Notes: generated by a model from the sequence alone, not told the origin. DNA of 55,315 nucleotides from an uncultured Chloroflexota bacterium (GCA_900696625.1 CAADGU010000519.1:1-55315); one strand, 5' to 3'; counted from the first letter of the stretch, positions 42,000 through 50,275 are shown. Program-made: numbers and translations.

Positions 42000-42533
42000 T
42001 CATGGAGTTTGACTCAAGTCCAAACAGAAGATACCAATGCGCTCTTTTTGCACCAAAATAAGATCGCCGCTGTAGGAAATCTCTGGCGCACTTGAGGCGG
42101 ATGCTTTGGCATCGAATATCAATTGAAACCGTCCCATGGATTGTACCAGAATTTCACGAGCAGATGGTTTTCCTTCGTGGATGACTTCGCCCTGAATTTC
42201 AAAGGAGGGCACGGTGAGAAAGGCGGGGATGTGCCGGCCACGTGTGAAAACGCTACGGCCGTGCTGTGTACCCACCGGTATACCATCGCGCCGGTCATTC
42301 AAAACGATGAAGTTGATATTGTCCTTACGGAAAGAGGCCAGTTTGTAGTTGGCAATGATAATACCCGGTTCATGGATGCGCGAAATGTAGGCATCTTGCA
42401 ATTCCAGGAATTTGGAATTGGGATTGCCCAATTCGGCATGAATGCCACCGGTGCCCACCAACGCCCGGCCCGTTACCCGGTAAGCATCTGTAAACAGGTC
42501 AAGATTGATCAGATTGCGTGCGCCAATACTCAT
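42000..42533 (-). CDS. Conserved-looking protein of unknown function within the BMC locus
   Basis: A 177-residue, beta-rich, soluble protein without signal peptide or membrane helices. Visible features are a basic central part (SFRKDNINFIVLNDRRDGIPVGTQHGRS) and a hydrophobic C-terminal pair of strands (GDLILVQKERIGIFCLDL). I recognise no family. AAGGAG is well placed before the ATG. It is transcribed together with the receiver-ATPase fusion (17 bp apart), so the two may work as a pair, with this protein as adaptor to the compartment; this is inference only. Confidence 0.7.
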   Translation of the reverse strand: MSIGARNLINLDLFTDAYRVTGRALVGTGGIHAELGNPNSKFLELQDAYISRIHEPGIIIANYKLASFRKDNINFIVLNDRRDGIPVGTQHGRSVFTRGRHIPAFLTVPSFEIQGEVIHEGKPSAREILVQSMGRFQLIFDAKASASSAPEISYSGDLILVQKERIGIFCLDLSQTP

Positions 42534-42587
42534 CTGTATTTATTTCTCCTTGATCTGATGCAATCTCCCGTTACTGCGCAGGAGAAA

Positions 42588-44045
42588 TTATACAATCCGA
42601 AACGAGTCTACCAGGGTGCAGCGCCGCAGGCGGCTAAAACTGCGTGGGCCGGTCACCCCTTCGCCGGTGGGGCTGGCAATGGTAAACGAGCAAAAGCCTT
42701 CGCCGCCGTAGCCCAACCCGGCCAGACACGGTCCATTTTTCACAAAAATACTACAATCCATCTCACGGGCCATGCGGCTGAGGTTATCCAGGTTTTTAGA
42801 GTGCATCACGGCCGTGTGCCGGAAACCATGTTCCGCTGCCACTGCCAGGTCTATGCCTTCGTCGGCATTGGCTACCCGCACCACCGGCATTATGGGCATC
42901 ATTTGCTCTGACCAGACGGCTGGATGATTTTGATCCACTTCCACCACAATTTGCCTTACTTCTGGCCCGGCAGTGATACCAATTTCGGCCAGCAGGACGC
43001 TGGCGTTTTTGCCGATGAAATTTTTGTTCATGTCCGCCGGTTGGCGTGGGCCACGATCTTTCACCGTTACCGCCTGCCACAGCCGGTTGAACTGCCAGCT
43101 ATTGATTTTTACTGCGCCGTAGCGGGTCATGGCACTGATGAGATCGTCGCAAATGGCAGCGACGGCAAATGTCTCTTTTTCGGTAGTACAAACGATATTA
43201 TTGTCAAACGAACCGCCAATGACAATATCCCGCCCCGCCTGTTCAATATCGGCCGTTTCGTCTACCACCACTGGCGGGTTACCCGGCCCGGCGCAGACTG
43301 CCCGTTTGCCGCTTTGCATGGCGGCGCGGACGACGGGTGTACCGCCCGTCACGGTGAGTAATCGGATATTTTTGTGGTGCATGAGGGCGGTGGCGGTTTC
43401 CAGGGTGGGGTGGGCTACGGCCGTGAGCAAATTCCCCGGTCCTCCGGCCTTCCGTATTGCCTGGTTCAATATCTGTACCGTCCGGTTGGAGCAATTTTGG
43501 GTACTGGGGTGGGCGTTGAACACCACCCCGTTGCCGGCGGCGACCATGGCGATGGCATTACAAATAACGGTGCTGGTGGGATTGGTGCTGGGCGTCAGCG
43601 CCCCAATCAGTCCATAAGGCGCCCATTCCGTCAGGGTCAGGCCACCATCGCCGCTCCAGGCCACCGGTTCCAGCGCTTCTGTTCCCTGCGTTTTGTTGGC
43701 ATTGAGGCTGTTTTTGAGGACTTTGTCTTCCACGCGCCCCATGCCCGATTCGCTGTGGGCCATTTCGGCCAACACCTGGGCGTGTTCGCGCCCGGCCTGG
43801 CGCATGTGCGCCACCATATGTTTGCGGATTTCCAGGGGAAGTTGGTTGAGTTGTTGGAAGGCGATTTTGGCGGCGGCCACGGCTTCATCCAGGGTGGGGA
43901 AGATGCCATCCTGCCCGGTGGCTGGCGGTTGGTGGTTGGCAGCTGGTGGTGGGGGAGACGGCCGTGCCGCCACTGCTACAGGCGGCGCTGTGCCCACTTC
44001 GCCCATCACCCGATCAATGATTGCCTGGATTTCTTCGTCTTTCAT
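42588..44045 (-). CDS. CoA-acylating aldehyde dehydrogenase of the BMC core
   Basis: A 485-residue enzyme of the EutE/PduP class: oxidises an aldehyde, with CoA and NAD+, to an acyl-CoA inside the compartment. The catalytic Cys is at about residue 286 (DNNIVCTTEKE); ALTPSTNPTSTVICNAIAMVAAGN and TVTGGTPVVRAAMQSGKRAV are the cofactor-binding parts. The first 18 residues, KDEEIQAIIDRVMGEVG, form an amphipathic helix joined by a Pro/Ala linker (residues 19-45), as expected of an encapsulation peptide. With DeoC in the same locus the likely substrate is acetaldehyde (inference). Confidence 0.93.
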   Translation of the reverse strand: MKDEEIQAIIDRVMGEVGTAPPVAVAARPSPPPPAANHQPPATGQDGIFPTLDEAVAAAKIAFQQLNQLPLEIRKHMVAHMRQAGREHAQVLAEMAHSESGMGRVEDKVLKNSLNANKTQGTEALEPVAWSGDGGLTLTEWAPYGLIGALTPSTNPTSTVICNAIAMVAAGNGVVFNAHPSTQNCSNRTVQILNQAIRKAGGPGNLLTAVAHPTLETATALMHHKNIRLLTVTGGTPVVRAAMQSGKRAVCAGPGNPPVVVDETADIEQAGRDIVIGGSFDNNIVCTTEKETFAVAAICDDLISAMTRYGAVKINSWQFNRLWQAVTVKDRGPRQPADMNKNFIGKNASVLLAEIGITAGPEVRQIVVEVDQNHPAVWSEQMMPIMPVVRVANADEGIDLAVAAEHGFRHTAVMHSKNLDNLSRMAREMDCSIFVKNGPCLAGLGYGGEGFCSFTIASPTGEGVTGPRSFSRLRRCTLVDSFRIV

Positions 44046-44051
44046 GGGGTG

Positions 44052-44120
44052 CAGAAGTGGAGATTGAGAGACTAAGAGATTAAGAGATTGAAGTCAACCA
44101 ATCTCCTAGTCTCCCAATCT
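44052..44120. repeat. GAGATTGG-type inverted array
   Basis: AGATTGAGAGACTAAGAGATTAAGAGATTG followed by CCAATCTCCTAGTCTCCCAATCTC. It abuts the stop codon (44121-44123) of the third pentamer gene and precedes the aldehyde dehydrogenase start. Confidence 0.85.
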
Positions 44121-44411
44121 CTACTCTTTGTGGTATTTCTCCATACCATCCACTTCCCAGGTGTCCACAATCGCCATAATAACGGCATCACACGGCCGTT
44201 TGTCGGTCATCACCGTTTGCCGGGCGGAACTGCCGGTGGCCACCATGACCACTTCGCCGATGCCTGCGCCCACGGCATCGGCGGCGACCACATAGCCGCT
44301 TTCTTCTTCATTTTCCACGCTCAGGCGGCGCACCACCAGAAACTTCAGCCCATCCAGCGAACTTTCCTTGCGCGTGGCCACCAGTGTGCCTACGACTTTG
44401 CCGAGATACAT
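44121..44411 (-). CDS. BMC pentameric vertex protein, EutN/CcmL family (3)
   Basis: A 96-residue vertex protein: MYLGKVVGTLVATRKESSLDGLKFLVVRRL, then YVVAADAVGAGIGEVVMVATGSSARQTV, and CDAVIMAIVDTWEVDG. It is longer than the other two at the C-terminus (EVDGMEKYHKE). Located between the aldehyde dehydrogenase and the BMC-H genes. Three distinct vertex proteins in one locus suggest either mixed vertices or different affinity for cargo. Confidence 0.93.
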   Translation of the reverse strand: MYLGKVVGTLVATRKESSLDGLKFLVVRRLSVENEEESGYVVAADAVGAGIGEVVMVATGSSARQTVMTDKRPCDAVIMAIVDTWEVDGMEKYHKE

Positions 44412-44418
44412 GGTTCTG

Positions 44419-44500
44419 TGAAGTAAGCAGTTAGCAATTAGCAGTGAGCAGTAAACTATTCACCGCTCACCGCTCACCGCTCACTACTTACTGCTCACTG
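44419..44500. repeat. GCAGTRA heptad inverted array
   Basis: AAGCAGTTAGCAATTAGCAGTGAGCAGTAA followed by CACCGCTCACCGCTCACCGCTCACTACTTACTGCTCACTG. The units have period 7. The stop codon of the BMC-H gene (44488-44490) lies inside the array. A second array is at 44.80 kb. Confidence 0.88.
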
Positions 44501-44781
44501 GCATCCTGCCGGCCCAACGGCAAAGTCTGGTCTACATTGGGGTGTGGCCGAGGAATGACATGGATGGCGACCACTTCGCCCACTTTTTCAGCGCCGCGCG
44601 CGCCAGCCTCAACAGCCGCTTTCACGGCGGCCACATCACCACGCACAACGGCCGTGACATACCCGCCGCCGGTCTTTTCGTAGCCTACCAGTTCCACGCG
44701 GGCCGCCTTTACCATCGCGTCGGACGCTTCCACCATGGCCGCAAAACTGCGACACTCGATCATGCCTAATGCTTCTGTCAT
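44488..44781 (-). CDS. BMC-H hexameric shell protein
   Basis: A 97-residue single-domain shell protein: [66 protein letters not shown], the canonical Pfam BMC pattern. The pore loop, in the position before GGGYVT, is KTGGGY. It forms the hexameric tiles that make most of a shell's facets and is the only BMC-H gene visible in the locus. AGGAGG precedes the ATG, the strongest ribosome site in the cluster, in line with a need for high expression. The C-terminal tail ([15 protein letters not shown]) is short and polar; its last codons and stop lie inside a repeat array. Confidence 0.96.
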   Translation of the reverse strand: MTEALGMIECRSFAAMVEASDAMVKAARVELVGYEKTGGGYVTAVVRGDVAAVKAAVEAGARGAEKVGEVVAIHVIPRPHPNVDQTLPLGRQDASEQ

Positions 44782-44796
44782 AAATGCCTCCTTAAG

Positions 44797-44866
44797 TCAG
44801 TGCGCAGTAAGCAGTGGGCAGTAAACCTTTCACTGCTCACTGCCCACTGCTTACTGCTTACTATCA
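44797..44866. repeat. GCAGTAA heptad inverted array
   Basis: CAGTGCGCAGTAAGCAGTGGGCAGTAAAC then complementary CACTGCTCACTGCCCACTGCTTACTGCTTACT. It lies between the BMC-H gene and the divergent tandem shell gene and directly abuts the latter's stop codon (44867-44869). Confidence 0.88.
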
Positions 44867-45505
44867 TTACTCCTGTTTACTCCCATCTTGCGCCCGGCCG
44901 GAGACACTTTCTACGGCCGTAATTGCCGCCTGATACCCGGCCATAATATCGCGTTCTTCACCACCCAGGTAAACCCGGCCAAAGCTGCCAAAGGCCTGCA
45001 CCTCCAAAATGTTCAGGTCGGCCCGTTTTTCGGCTTCGTTGGCGGCCAGCGCCGCATAAGCCGCCGGAGCTACTTCCATCACATACAGCGTTTGCCCGGC
45101 CAGAATCATGTGCCCATGCCGCATCCGGTTGATCAGCTGCACCTGGTGGGCATCAATATGGCGGATGATCTGGCTGGAGACCACTTTCGGTTTCAGGCGG
45201 TCTTCTTCTTTCAACCCCAGTGCGTCCAGAATGGCCGCCCCGGCGGCGCGCACATCGGCCTGGCTGGATGAATGCACCTCCAGCAAACCATACAAGCGCT
45301 CCACAATTTGCATGCCCGGCCGTACCCCCACCGCTTTGAGGGCGATGTCGGTAATACGGTTGATTTCAATGCCGGGCGAGATCTCGATCCACAGGGAAGC
45401 ATCACCGGGCAGGGGCAAAAAGCCACGCGCTACCGTACCCAGGAACGCCGCATGTTGTGGCTGCAAACTGTCTAAAAAAACGTAACTGCGTAAATCAACA
45501 GACAT
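44867..45505 (-). CDS. Divergent tandem BMC-domain shell-like protein
   Basis: A 212-residue protein that reads as two degenerate BMC folds. The first is near residues 48-100 ([43 protein letters not shown]). The second is near 135-205 ([61 protein letters not shown]). The classic GxVxTVxRGD pore segments are altered. Assignment as a BMC-T variant rests on this pattern and on its place between BMC-H and the zinc-ribbon gene. It may instead be a shell-associated protein not in the tiling. Confidence 0.7.
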   Translation of the reverse strand: MSVDLRSYVFLDSLQPQHAAFLGTVARGFLPLPGDASLWIEISPGIEINRITDIALKAVGVRPGMQIVERLYGLLEVHSSSQADVRAAGAAILDALGLKEEDRLKPKVVSSQIIRHIDAHQVQLINRMRHGHMILAGQTLYVMEVAPAAYAALAANEAEKRADLNILEVQAFGSFGRVYLGGEERDIMAGYQAAITAVESVSGRAQDGSKQE

Positions 45506-45507
45506 GG

Positions 45508-45777
45508 TTAACTCATCCTGTCACCGGGCTGCCAGTGGCCCAACTGCTCATTCAGCGCCAGCCATTCGGCCGTTTCTGGTGGATATTCTGCTTCGGTCAA
45601 TTGGTCAAGCAAGTATTGCAATTGTTCCAGGAAACCTTCGTTAAACAACACATCGCCGCACATATCACAGCGATAAGCAGACACATCAGGCACTACCAAC
45701 ATCTGTTCGTCCAGAAAGGTAATAAACGGCATTTTGGTGCTGTGGAGATGGCCGATGCGGCAGTGGTTACATTTCAT
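45508..45777 (-). CDS. YgiT-type zinc-ribbon protein
   Basis: An 89-residue protein with CNHC near residue 3 and CDMC near residue 37, the four-cysteine zinc ribbon of the YgiT/MqsA N-terminal type, followed by an acidic helical tail. No helix-turn-helix domain is present, so it is not a full MqsA antitoxin. Its start follows AAGGGA, and its stop is two bases before the divergent shell gene start, so the two are translationally coupled. The role is unknown. Confidence 0.8.
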   Translation of the reverse strand: MKCNHCRIGHLHSTKMPFITFLDEQMLVVPDVSAYRCDMCGDVLFNEGFLEQLQYLLDQLTEAEYPPETAEWLALNEQLGHWQPGDRMS

Positions 45778-45799
45778 GCTTTTTCCCTTATCCTTAAAG

Positions 45800-45827
45800 C
45801 CTGACAGGTCTTTGTAGACCTGTCAGG
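45800..45827. repeat. CCTGACAGGTCT palindrome, member 1
   Basis: CCTGACAGGTCT and its complement with a four-base loop between deoC and the zinc-ribbon gene. A second copy with the same core is at 48275-48307. Confidence 0.85.
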
Positions 45828-45833
45828 TTTGGT

Positions 45834-46736
45834 TCAATAGTTCGTTTTGGCGGTGGTGACAGTTTCACCGGCTGCTTCGCGCACAATGCGCACACCGGCG
45901 CTGGCGCCAATGCGGGTAGCGCCGGCGGCAATCATGGCCTGGGCATCCTGGTAAGAGCCAACACCTCCGGCTGCTTTAATGCCCATCTCTGCGCCGACCA
46001 CCCGGCGCATCAGGGCTACATCCGGCACGGTGGCCCCGCCAGGGCCAAAGCCGGTGGAGGTCTTGACAAAATCGGCCCCGGCCGTTTTGGCAAGCTGGCA
46101 GGCAATCACCTTCTCTTCGTCGGTGAGCAGTGCGGCTTCGATGATCACTTTGACCAGGGCGTTGCCGGCATGGGCGGCGCGAACAACTGCACCGATGTCT
46201 TCCAACACCAGGCGGTAATCTTGTGACTTGAGTGCGCCAATGTTGATCACCATATCAATTTCGGTTGCACCGTCGCGGATGGCTTGTTGGGTTTCATACG
46301 CTTTCACGGCGCTGGGTGTAGCCCCCAGCGGAAAGCCAACAACGGTGCAAACTTTGACGCTGCTGTCCTTAAGCAGTTGGGCAGATAGTTTCACATTTGT
46401 GGGATTCACGCAAACGGAGGCGAATTGGTATTTGCGGGCTTCGTAACAAAGTTGGGCGATTTGCTCCTGAGAGGCGTCCGCTTTGAGCAGGGTGTGGTCA
46501 ATGGTGTGGCTGATGGCCTGGTCGGTGGGGTGGGTGCCCAGGCTGGCGGTGAGGCGGGTGGCGCCGGCCTGCATCACCTGGTGAACTTTATCGGTGCAGT
46601 GTTGGGCGCAGGAGCCATCCTGGCAGTTGCAGCCGGTGGCAGGCACGGCCGTACCACCCTCCATCTGGCTTAAGCGCAGCCACACTTCATGGGTGACCTC
46701 TTCGATGAGTCGTTCTAAAGTTGCCTGGTTTACCAT
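45834..46736 (-). CDS. deoC: Deoxyribose-phosphate aldolase with BMC-targeting extension
   Basis: Cleaves 2-deoxyribose-5-phosphate to acetaldehyde and glyceraldehyde-3-phosphate. The 300-residue product has the aldolase core from about residue 75: [47 protein letters not shown], and the Schiff-base Lys in [10 protein letters not shown]. The extra 75 N-terminal residues consist of an amphipathic helix ([19 protein letters not shown]) and a linker with four cysteines (Cys36, 38, 43, 47; CxCx4Cx3C). The helix is a likely encapsulation peptide. The Cys cluster may bind metal or be redox-active (inference). Confidence 0.94.
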   Translation of the reverse strand: MVNQATLERLIEEVTHEVWLRLSQMEGGTAVPATGCNCQDGSCAQHCTDKVHQVMQAGATRLTASLGTHPTDQAISHTIDHTLLKADASQEQIAQLCYEARKYQFASVCVNPTNVKLSAQLLKDSSVKVCTVVGFPLGATPSAVKAYETQQAIRDGATEIDMVINIGALKSQDYRLVLEDIGAVVRAAHAGNALVKVIIEAALLTDEEKVIACQLAKTAGADFVKTSTGFGPGGATVPDVALMRRVVGAEMGIKAAGGVGSYQDAQAMIAAGATRIGASAGVRIVREAAGETVTTAKTNY

Positions 46737-46740
46737 TTTG

Positions 46741-46797
46741 TAAACCGTAATCCGTAAAGCGTAATCCGTAATCCGATGTCGGGTTACGGATTACGCA
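46741..46797. repeat. GTAATCC heptad inverted array
   Basis: CCGTAATCCGTAAAGCGTAATCCGTAATCCG then the complement CGGGTTACGGATTACGC. The stop codon of the rpiB-like gene (46784-46786) and its last residues RNP lie in the array; it fills the gap to deoC. Confidence 0.85.
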
Positions 46798-47590
46798 TAA
46801 ATCGTTTGCTTATCGCGTCTATCTTGTCTACGCGGCGGGCGTGACGGCCACCGCCGAAGTCAGTGTTGAGCCAGGTGGTGACAATCTGGTTAGCCAGGGC
46901 GGGGCCAATGAGGCCGGCGCCTAACGTCAGCACGTTGGCGTCGTTGTGTTCACGGCTGTTCACGGCCGTTGCCTGATCATAACACATCGCCGCCCGCACG
47001 CCTGGAACCTTGTTGGCCGCCATGCAGCTGCCAATGCCCGCGCCGTCAATCATAATGCCGCGCCAGGCACGGCCGTTGGCCACCAACTGCGCCACCGCAT
47101 AGGCATAATCCGGGTAATCTACCGCCTCGCTGCTGTGCGCGCCACAGTCAATCACCGGGTAACCGGCCTTTGCCAGCATCCCTTTGAGTTGTTCTTTCAA
47201 CTGGTAGCCGCCGTGATCCGCACCCAAAGCCACAGCACGGTTATCGGTTATCGGTGAACGGTAATCGGTAGTCGGGCTCTGGACCTCGGATTTCGGGCTT
47301 CGGACCTCGATTTGAATCCCTCTCTCCAGGGCGGCTTCGCGGGCCAGGGGGGTGATCAGGCTGCCGGGGGGCGCGGTGTAGGTGGAGTGGGCGGGCAACT
47401 GCCGAATGGCGTCGGCGTCTATGATGGGGCGAGAAGGGGTGGGGGGTGTACGGCCGTCTACCCGCTCACTTGCTGATGTAAACGGCGGCTGCCCCACTGT
47501 GCGGGCGACCACCTGCCGCACCATCTGTTCAATTTCCTCACGCCGGTAGCCCATCATTTTGTTTGCGATGAGTGTTGCCCCAGCACTCAT
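46784..47590 (-). CDS. rpiB: RpiB/LacAB-family sugar-phosphate isomerase with BMC-targeting extension
   Basis: A 268-residue protein. The C-terminal domain (from about residue 115) is Rpi[60 protein letters not shown], and [14 protein letters not shown]. It likely interconverts ribose/ribulose-5-phosphate or a related sugar phosphate. Residues about 14-35 ([19 protein letters not shown]) form an amphipathic helix like an encapsulation peptide, then a proline-rich linker and an [16 protein letters not shown] segment. The linker residues [24 protein letters not shown] are read through an interspersed repeat. ATG 47590 is preferred to GTG 47596. Confidence 0.92.
   Translation of the reverse strand: MSAGATLIANKMMGYRREEIEQMVRQVVARTVGQPPFTSASERVDGRTPPTPSRPIIDADAIRQLPAHSTYTAPPGSLITPLAREAALERGIQIEVRSPKSEVQSPTTDYRSPITDNRAVALGADHGGYQLKEQLKGMLAKAGYPVIDCGAHSSEAVDYPDYAYAVAQLVANGRAWRGIMIDGAGIGSCMAANKVPGVRAAMCYDQATAVNSREHNDANVLTLGAGLIGPALANQIVTTWLNTDFGGGRHARRVDKIDAISKRFMRNP
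47235..47312. repeat. CGGTTATCGGT/TTCGGGCT repeat translated as the linker of rpiB
   Basis: Heptad-like units (GGTTATCGGTTATCGGTGAACGGTAATCGGTAGTCGG, then GGACCTCGGATTTCGGGCTTCGGACCTCG) of the kind seen between genes elsewhere. Here they encode about 24 residues linking the targeting region to the RpiB domain, in frame. Confidence 0.8.
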
Positions 47591-47599
47591 CGCCACTCT

Positions 47600-48196
47600 C
47601 TATTCAATCGGATGTGTAAAATGGGGCACCCGCCCCCCCTCTGCAAATGGGTAGTAGATGAATATCGCTTTGCCGATAATGTTCTCTTTGGGTAGATATT
47701 GCCAGCTATGAGAATCGCTGGAACTGTTCCGGTTATCACCCAGGACAAAATACTCCCCTTCCGGCACCGTCCAGCTGCCGCTGTATGTCGGTTCTGCCTG
47801 TATGTATGGCTCATCCAAAATGACGCCATTTACCTTTACATGTTGGTCAGATATTTCAATCTGATCTCCCGGTAAACCAATCACGCGCTTGATCAGGTTC
47901 AGTTCACTGTTGGGGTGATGAAAGACGATGATGTCCCCGCGCTGTGGTTCGTTCAGATAATAAGACAGGTTATTGATGAGCAGATATTCGCCGTGCTGCA
48001 ACGTGGGATTCATGCTGCTGCCGTCAATCCGATATCGCCCCACCAGGCTGTTCACCAGCCAGAAAATGAAAAAGGTGAGTAACAGCGTCTCGACGATTTC
48101 CCGTACTACCACCCCGGCTGGCTGCCGAATTTCACTGCTTGTGGAGATGTCTGGTATGGTGGGGGATAGTTGGGTATTAGACTCAGAAAGAGCCAT
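47600..48196 (-). CDS. lepB: Signal peptidase I
   Basis: A 198-residue membrane protease that removes signal peptides from exported proteins. One helix near residues 35-52; catalytic Ser in GSSMNPTLQHGEYLLI; catalytic Lys in LIKRVIGLPGDQIEI; box E GEYFVLGDNRNSSSDS. It is next to the BMC genes on the same strand (9 bp from rpiB's start), but has no known link to them. AGGAGA lies upstream of the start. Confidence 0.95.
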   Translation of the reverse strand: MALSESNTQLSPTIPDISTSSEIRQPAGVVVREIVETLLLTFFIFWLVNSLVGRYRIDGSSMNPTLQHGEYLLINNLSYYLNEPQRGDIIVFHHPNSELNLIKRVIGLPGDQIEISDQHVKVNGVILDEPYIQAEPTYSGSWTVPEGEYFVLGDNRNSSSDSHSWQYLPKENIIGKAIFIYYPFAEGGRVPHFTHPIE

Positions 48197-48274
48197 GGGT
48201 CTGTTTCTCCTATATGGTAGTTGAAATTATAGTCAAGCGAAAAATTCAGCGCAAACCGGGTGCGTACTCTCTTA

Positions 48275-48307
48275 AGACCTGACAGGTTTTGAAAAACCTG
48301 TCAGGTC
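48275..48307. repeat. AGACCTGACAGGTTTT palindrome, member 2
   Basis: A perfect 16-bp inverted repeat with a one-base loop in the spacer between lepB and proS. It shares its core with the palindrome at 45800. Confidence 0.88.
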
Positions 48308-48399
48308 TCAGCGACATCTACCCGGCGCTGTCAGGAGTGAATGATACCCAACTAGCTTTCATTGAGACTGGATACAGGCGGCTTCTTTGCCTTTATTAA

Positions 48400-48478
48400 C
48401 GTAATTGGGTAATTGGCCCAATTACCTAATTACCTAATTACCCAATTACCCAATTACTTAGTTACTCAATTACCTCTT
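48400..48478. repeat. TAATTGGG-type inverted array, longest copy
   Basis: Two TAATTGGG units followed by about seven complementary ATTACCTA/ATTACCCA/TTACTTAG/TTACTCA units. The proS stop codon (48462-48464) and the last residues EVIE are encoded by the array. Confidence 0.88.
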
Positions 48479-50192
48479 CCGTCAACCCGGCAATTATCGC
48501 CTGCACCTGGGGGATGGTATCTGCCAGGGGGATGATGGTGCGGTCGGCGGCGCGGCGGAGTTTACATTCCACGCCGCCATTTTGCAGGGAACGGCCGCTT
48601 ACCGTCAGGCGAATGGGCAACCCAATCAGGTCGGCGTCGTTGAATTTGACGCCGGGTGATTCGTCGCGGTCGTCAAACAGCACTTCCACGCCGGCCTGTT
48701 GTAGTTGGTGATAGAGGGTCACGGCCGTTTCCTCTCCCCCGCGCAGCATGACCAGATGTACCTGATAAGGGGCGATGGTGATAGGCCAGATCAGTCCTTG
48801 TTCGTCATGGTGGTGTTCGGCCAGGCAGGCCAGCACGCGCGTCACACCCACGCCATAGCTGCCCATGATGATGGGCCGGGCGACGCCCTGTTCATCCAGA
48901 TAGGTGGCGCCCATCGTCTCGGTGTAGCGCGTGCCCAGTTTGAAAATGTTGCCCACTTCTACACCGCGCACGGCCGTCATCGGTTCACCACAATGCGGGC
49001 AGGCGTCGCCAGCGGTGGCGGCAGCAATATCGGTGATGATGTCGGCGGTATAGTCACGGCCGTGATTCACGTTTTTCAGGTGATACCCGGCTTCATTGGC
49101 GCCGGCTACCAGGTTGGGCGCGCTGGCCGCAGCGTCATCCACCACCACCATGATTCCGCTTATGCCGATGGGGGAGGCATACCCCGGCACGGCGCCAACC
49201 GCGCGGATTTCATCTTCGGTAGACGGCCGTAACGCCTGCGCCCTGACCCCATTTGCCAGCTTGGTCTCGTTCAGTTCCATGTCGCCGCGCACAATGGCAA
49301 AGATCAGCTTTTCGCTCTTGGCCTGCCCTTCTTTGACGGTGGCAGTCATAAACACCGCTTTAGCTGTTTTGGATTTAGGCACACCCAGAAATTGGGCCAA
49401 CGCTTCAATCGTTTTGGCTTCCGGCGTGGCTACTTTTTCTACCGGCAGTATCGGTTCATCGGGCACGGCCGTTTTGCGAAAGGTGGCAATCTGGCGGTTG
49501 GCTTTGTACTCACAGGCCGCACACAGCAGCAGCGTATCTTCGCCAATCGGCGTCAGGTACATATATTCATGGGCCAGCGTACCACCCATCATGCCCACGT
49601 CTGATTCCACGGCGATGACAGGCAGGGCGCAACGGCCGTAAATGCGGAAATACGCTTCGTAATGCGCCCAATACTGTTTGTCCAGCCCGGCGTCGTCTGC
49701 ATCCAGCGTATAGCTGTCCAGCATGGTAAATTCGCGGGCGCGGATGAGACCGGCGCGTGGGCGGGGATCATCGCGCCATTTCAACTGGATGTGGTAGACC
49801 AGGCGCGGCAACTGCCGGTAGCTCTGGATTTCGCGGCGGGCCAGGTCGGTGACAATCTCTTCATGGCTGAGGGCGAGCACCATATCACGGCCGTTTTTGT
49901 CTTGAAAGCGCCCCATCTCGTCATCAATCTCATACCACCGCTTGCTTTCCTGCCAGACGGCAGCAGGATGCACCAGCGGCATGAGCATTTCTTGCCCGCC
50001 CAGTGCGTCAATTTCCTGGCGCATGATGGCTGCCAGCTTTTGCAACGTGCGGTAGCCCAGGTGCAGGTAGCTGAAAATTCCGGCGGCCTGCTGCCGCACA
50101 AAACCGGCGCGCAGCAGCAGCCGGTGGCCTTCCACTTCCGCGCCCGCCGGCGCTTCGCGCAACGTCTGGTTCATCAATTGACTCATTCTCAT
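48462..50192 (-). CDS. proS: Prolyl-tRNA synthetase
   Basis: Charges tRNA-Pro. The 576-residue bacterial-type class II enzyme has motif 1 region HLGYRTLQKLAAIMRQEIDALGGQEMLMP, motif 2 KWRDDPRPRAGLIRAREFTMLDSY, an INS editing domain (about residues 225-405), motif 3 GSYGVGVTRVLACLAEHHHDEQGLIWP, and an anticodon-binding domain (about 470-576). The start has AAGGAG upstream. The 460-bp leader contains strong hairpins and a mini-ORF with two Pro codons that may sense charging. The final codons are read through a TAATTGAG array. Confidence 0.95.
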   Translation of the reverse strand: MRMSQLMNQTLREAPAGAEVEGHRLLLRAGFVRQQAAGIFSYLHLGYRTLQKLAAIMRQEIDALGGQEMLMPLVHPAAVWQESKRWYEIDDEMGRFQDKNGRDMVLALSHEEIVTDLARREIQSYRQLPRLVYHIQLKWRDDPRPRAGLIRAREFTMLDSYTLDADDAGLDKQYWAHYEAYFRIYGRCALPVIAVESDVGMMGGTLAHEYMYLTPIGEDTLLLCAACEYKANRQIATFRKTAVPDEPILPVEKVATPEAKTIEALAQFLGVPKSKTAKAVFMTATVKEGQAKSEKLIFAIVRGDMELNETKLANGVRAQALRPSTEDEIRAVGAVPGYASPIGISGIMVVVDDAAASAPNLVAGANEAGYHLKNVNHGRDYTADIITDIAAATAGDACPHCGEPMTAVRGVEVGNIFKLGTRYTETMGATYLDEQGVARPIIMGSYGVGVTRVLACLAEHHHDEQGLIWPITIAPYQVHLVMLRGGEETAVTLYHQLQQAGVEVLFDDRDESPGVKFNDADLIGLPIRLTVSGRSLQNGGVECKLRRAADRTIIPLADTIPQVQAIIAGLTEEVIE

Positions 50193-50275
50193 CTTGATAA
50201 TCTCCTTCGTAAATGGGACGCAGATTCACGCGGATGACGCGGATAAAATGTTGTGAATAGGCGTCCTGTTTTCAT

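Noticed and set aside
45508-45777. YgiT-type gene as an MqsA antitoxin
   Set aside because: It lacks the DNA-binding C-terminal domain and no MqsR-like toxin gene is next to it.
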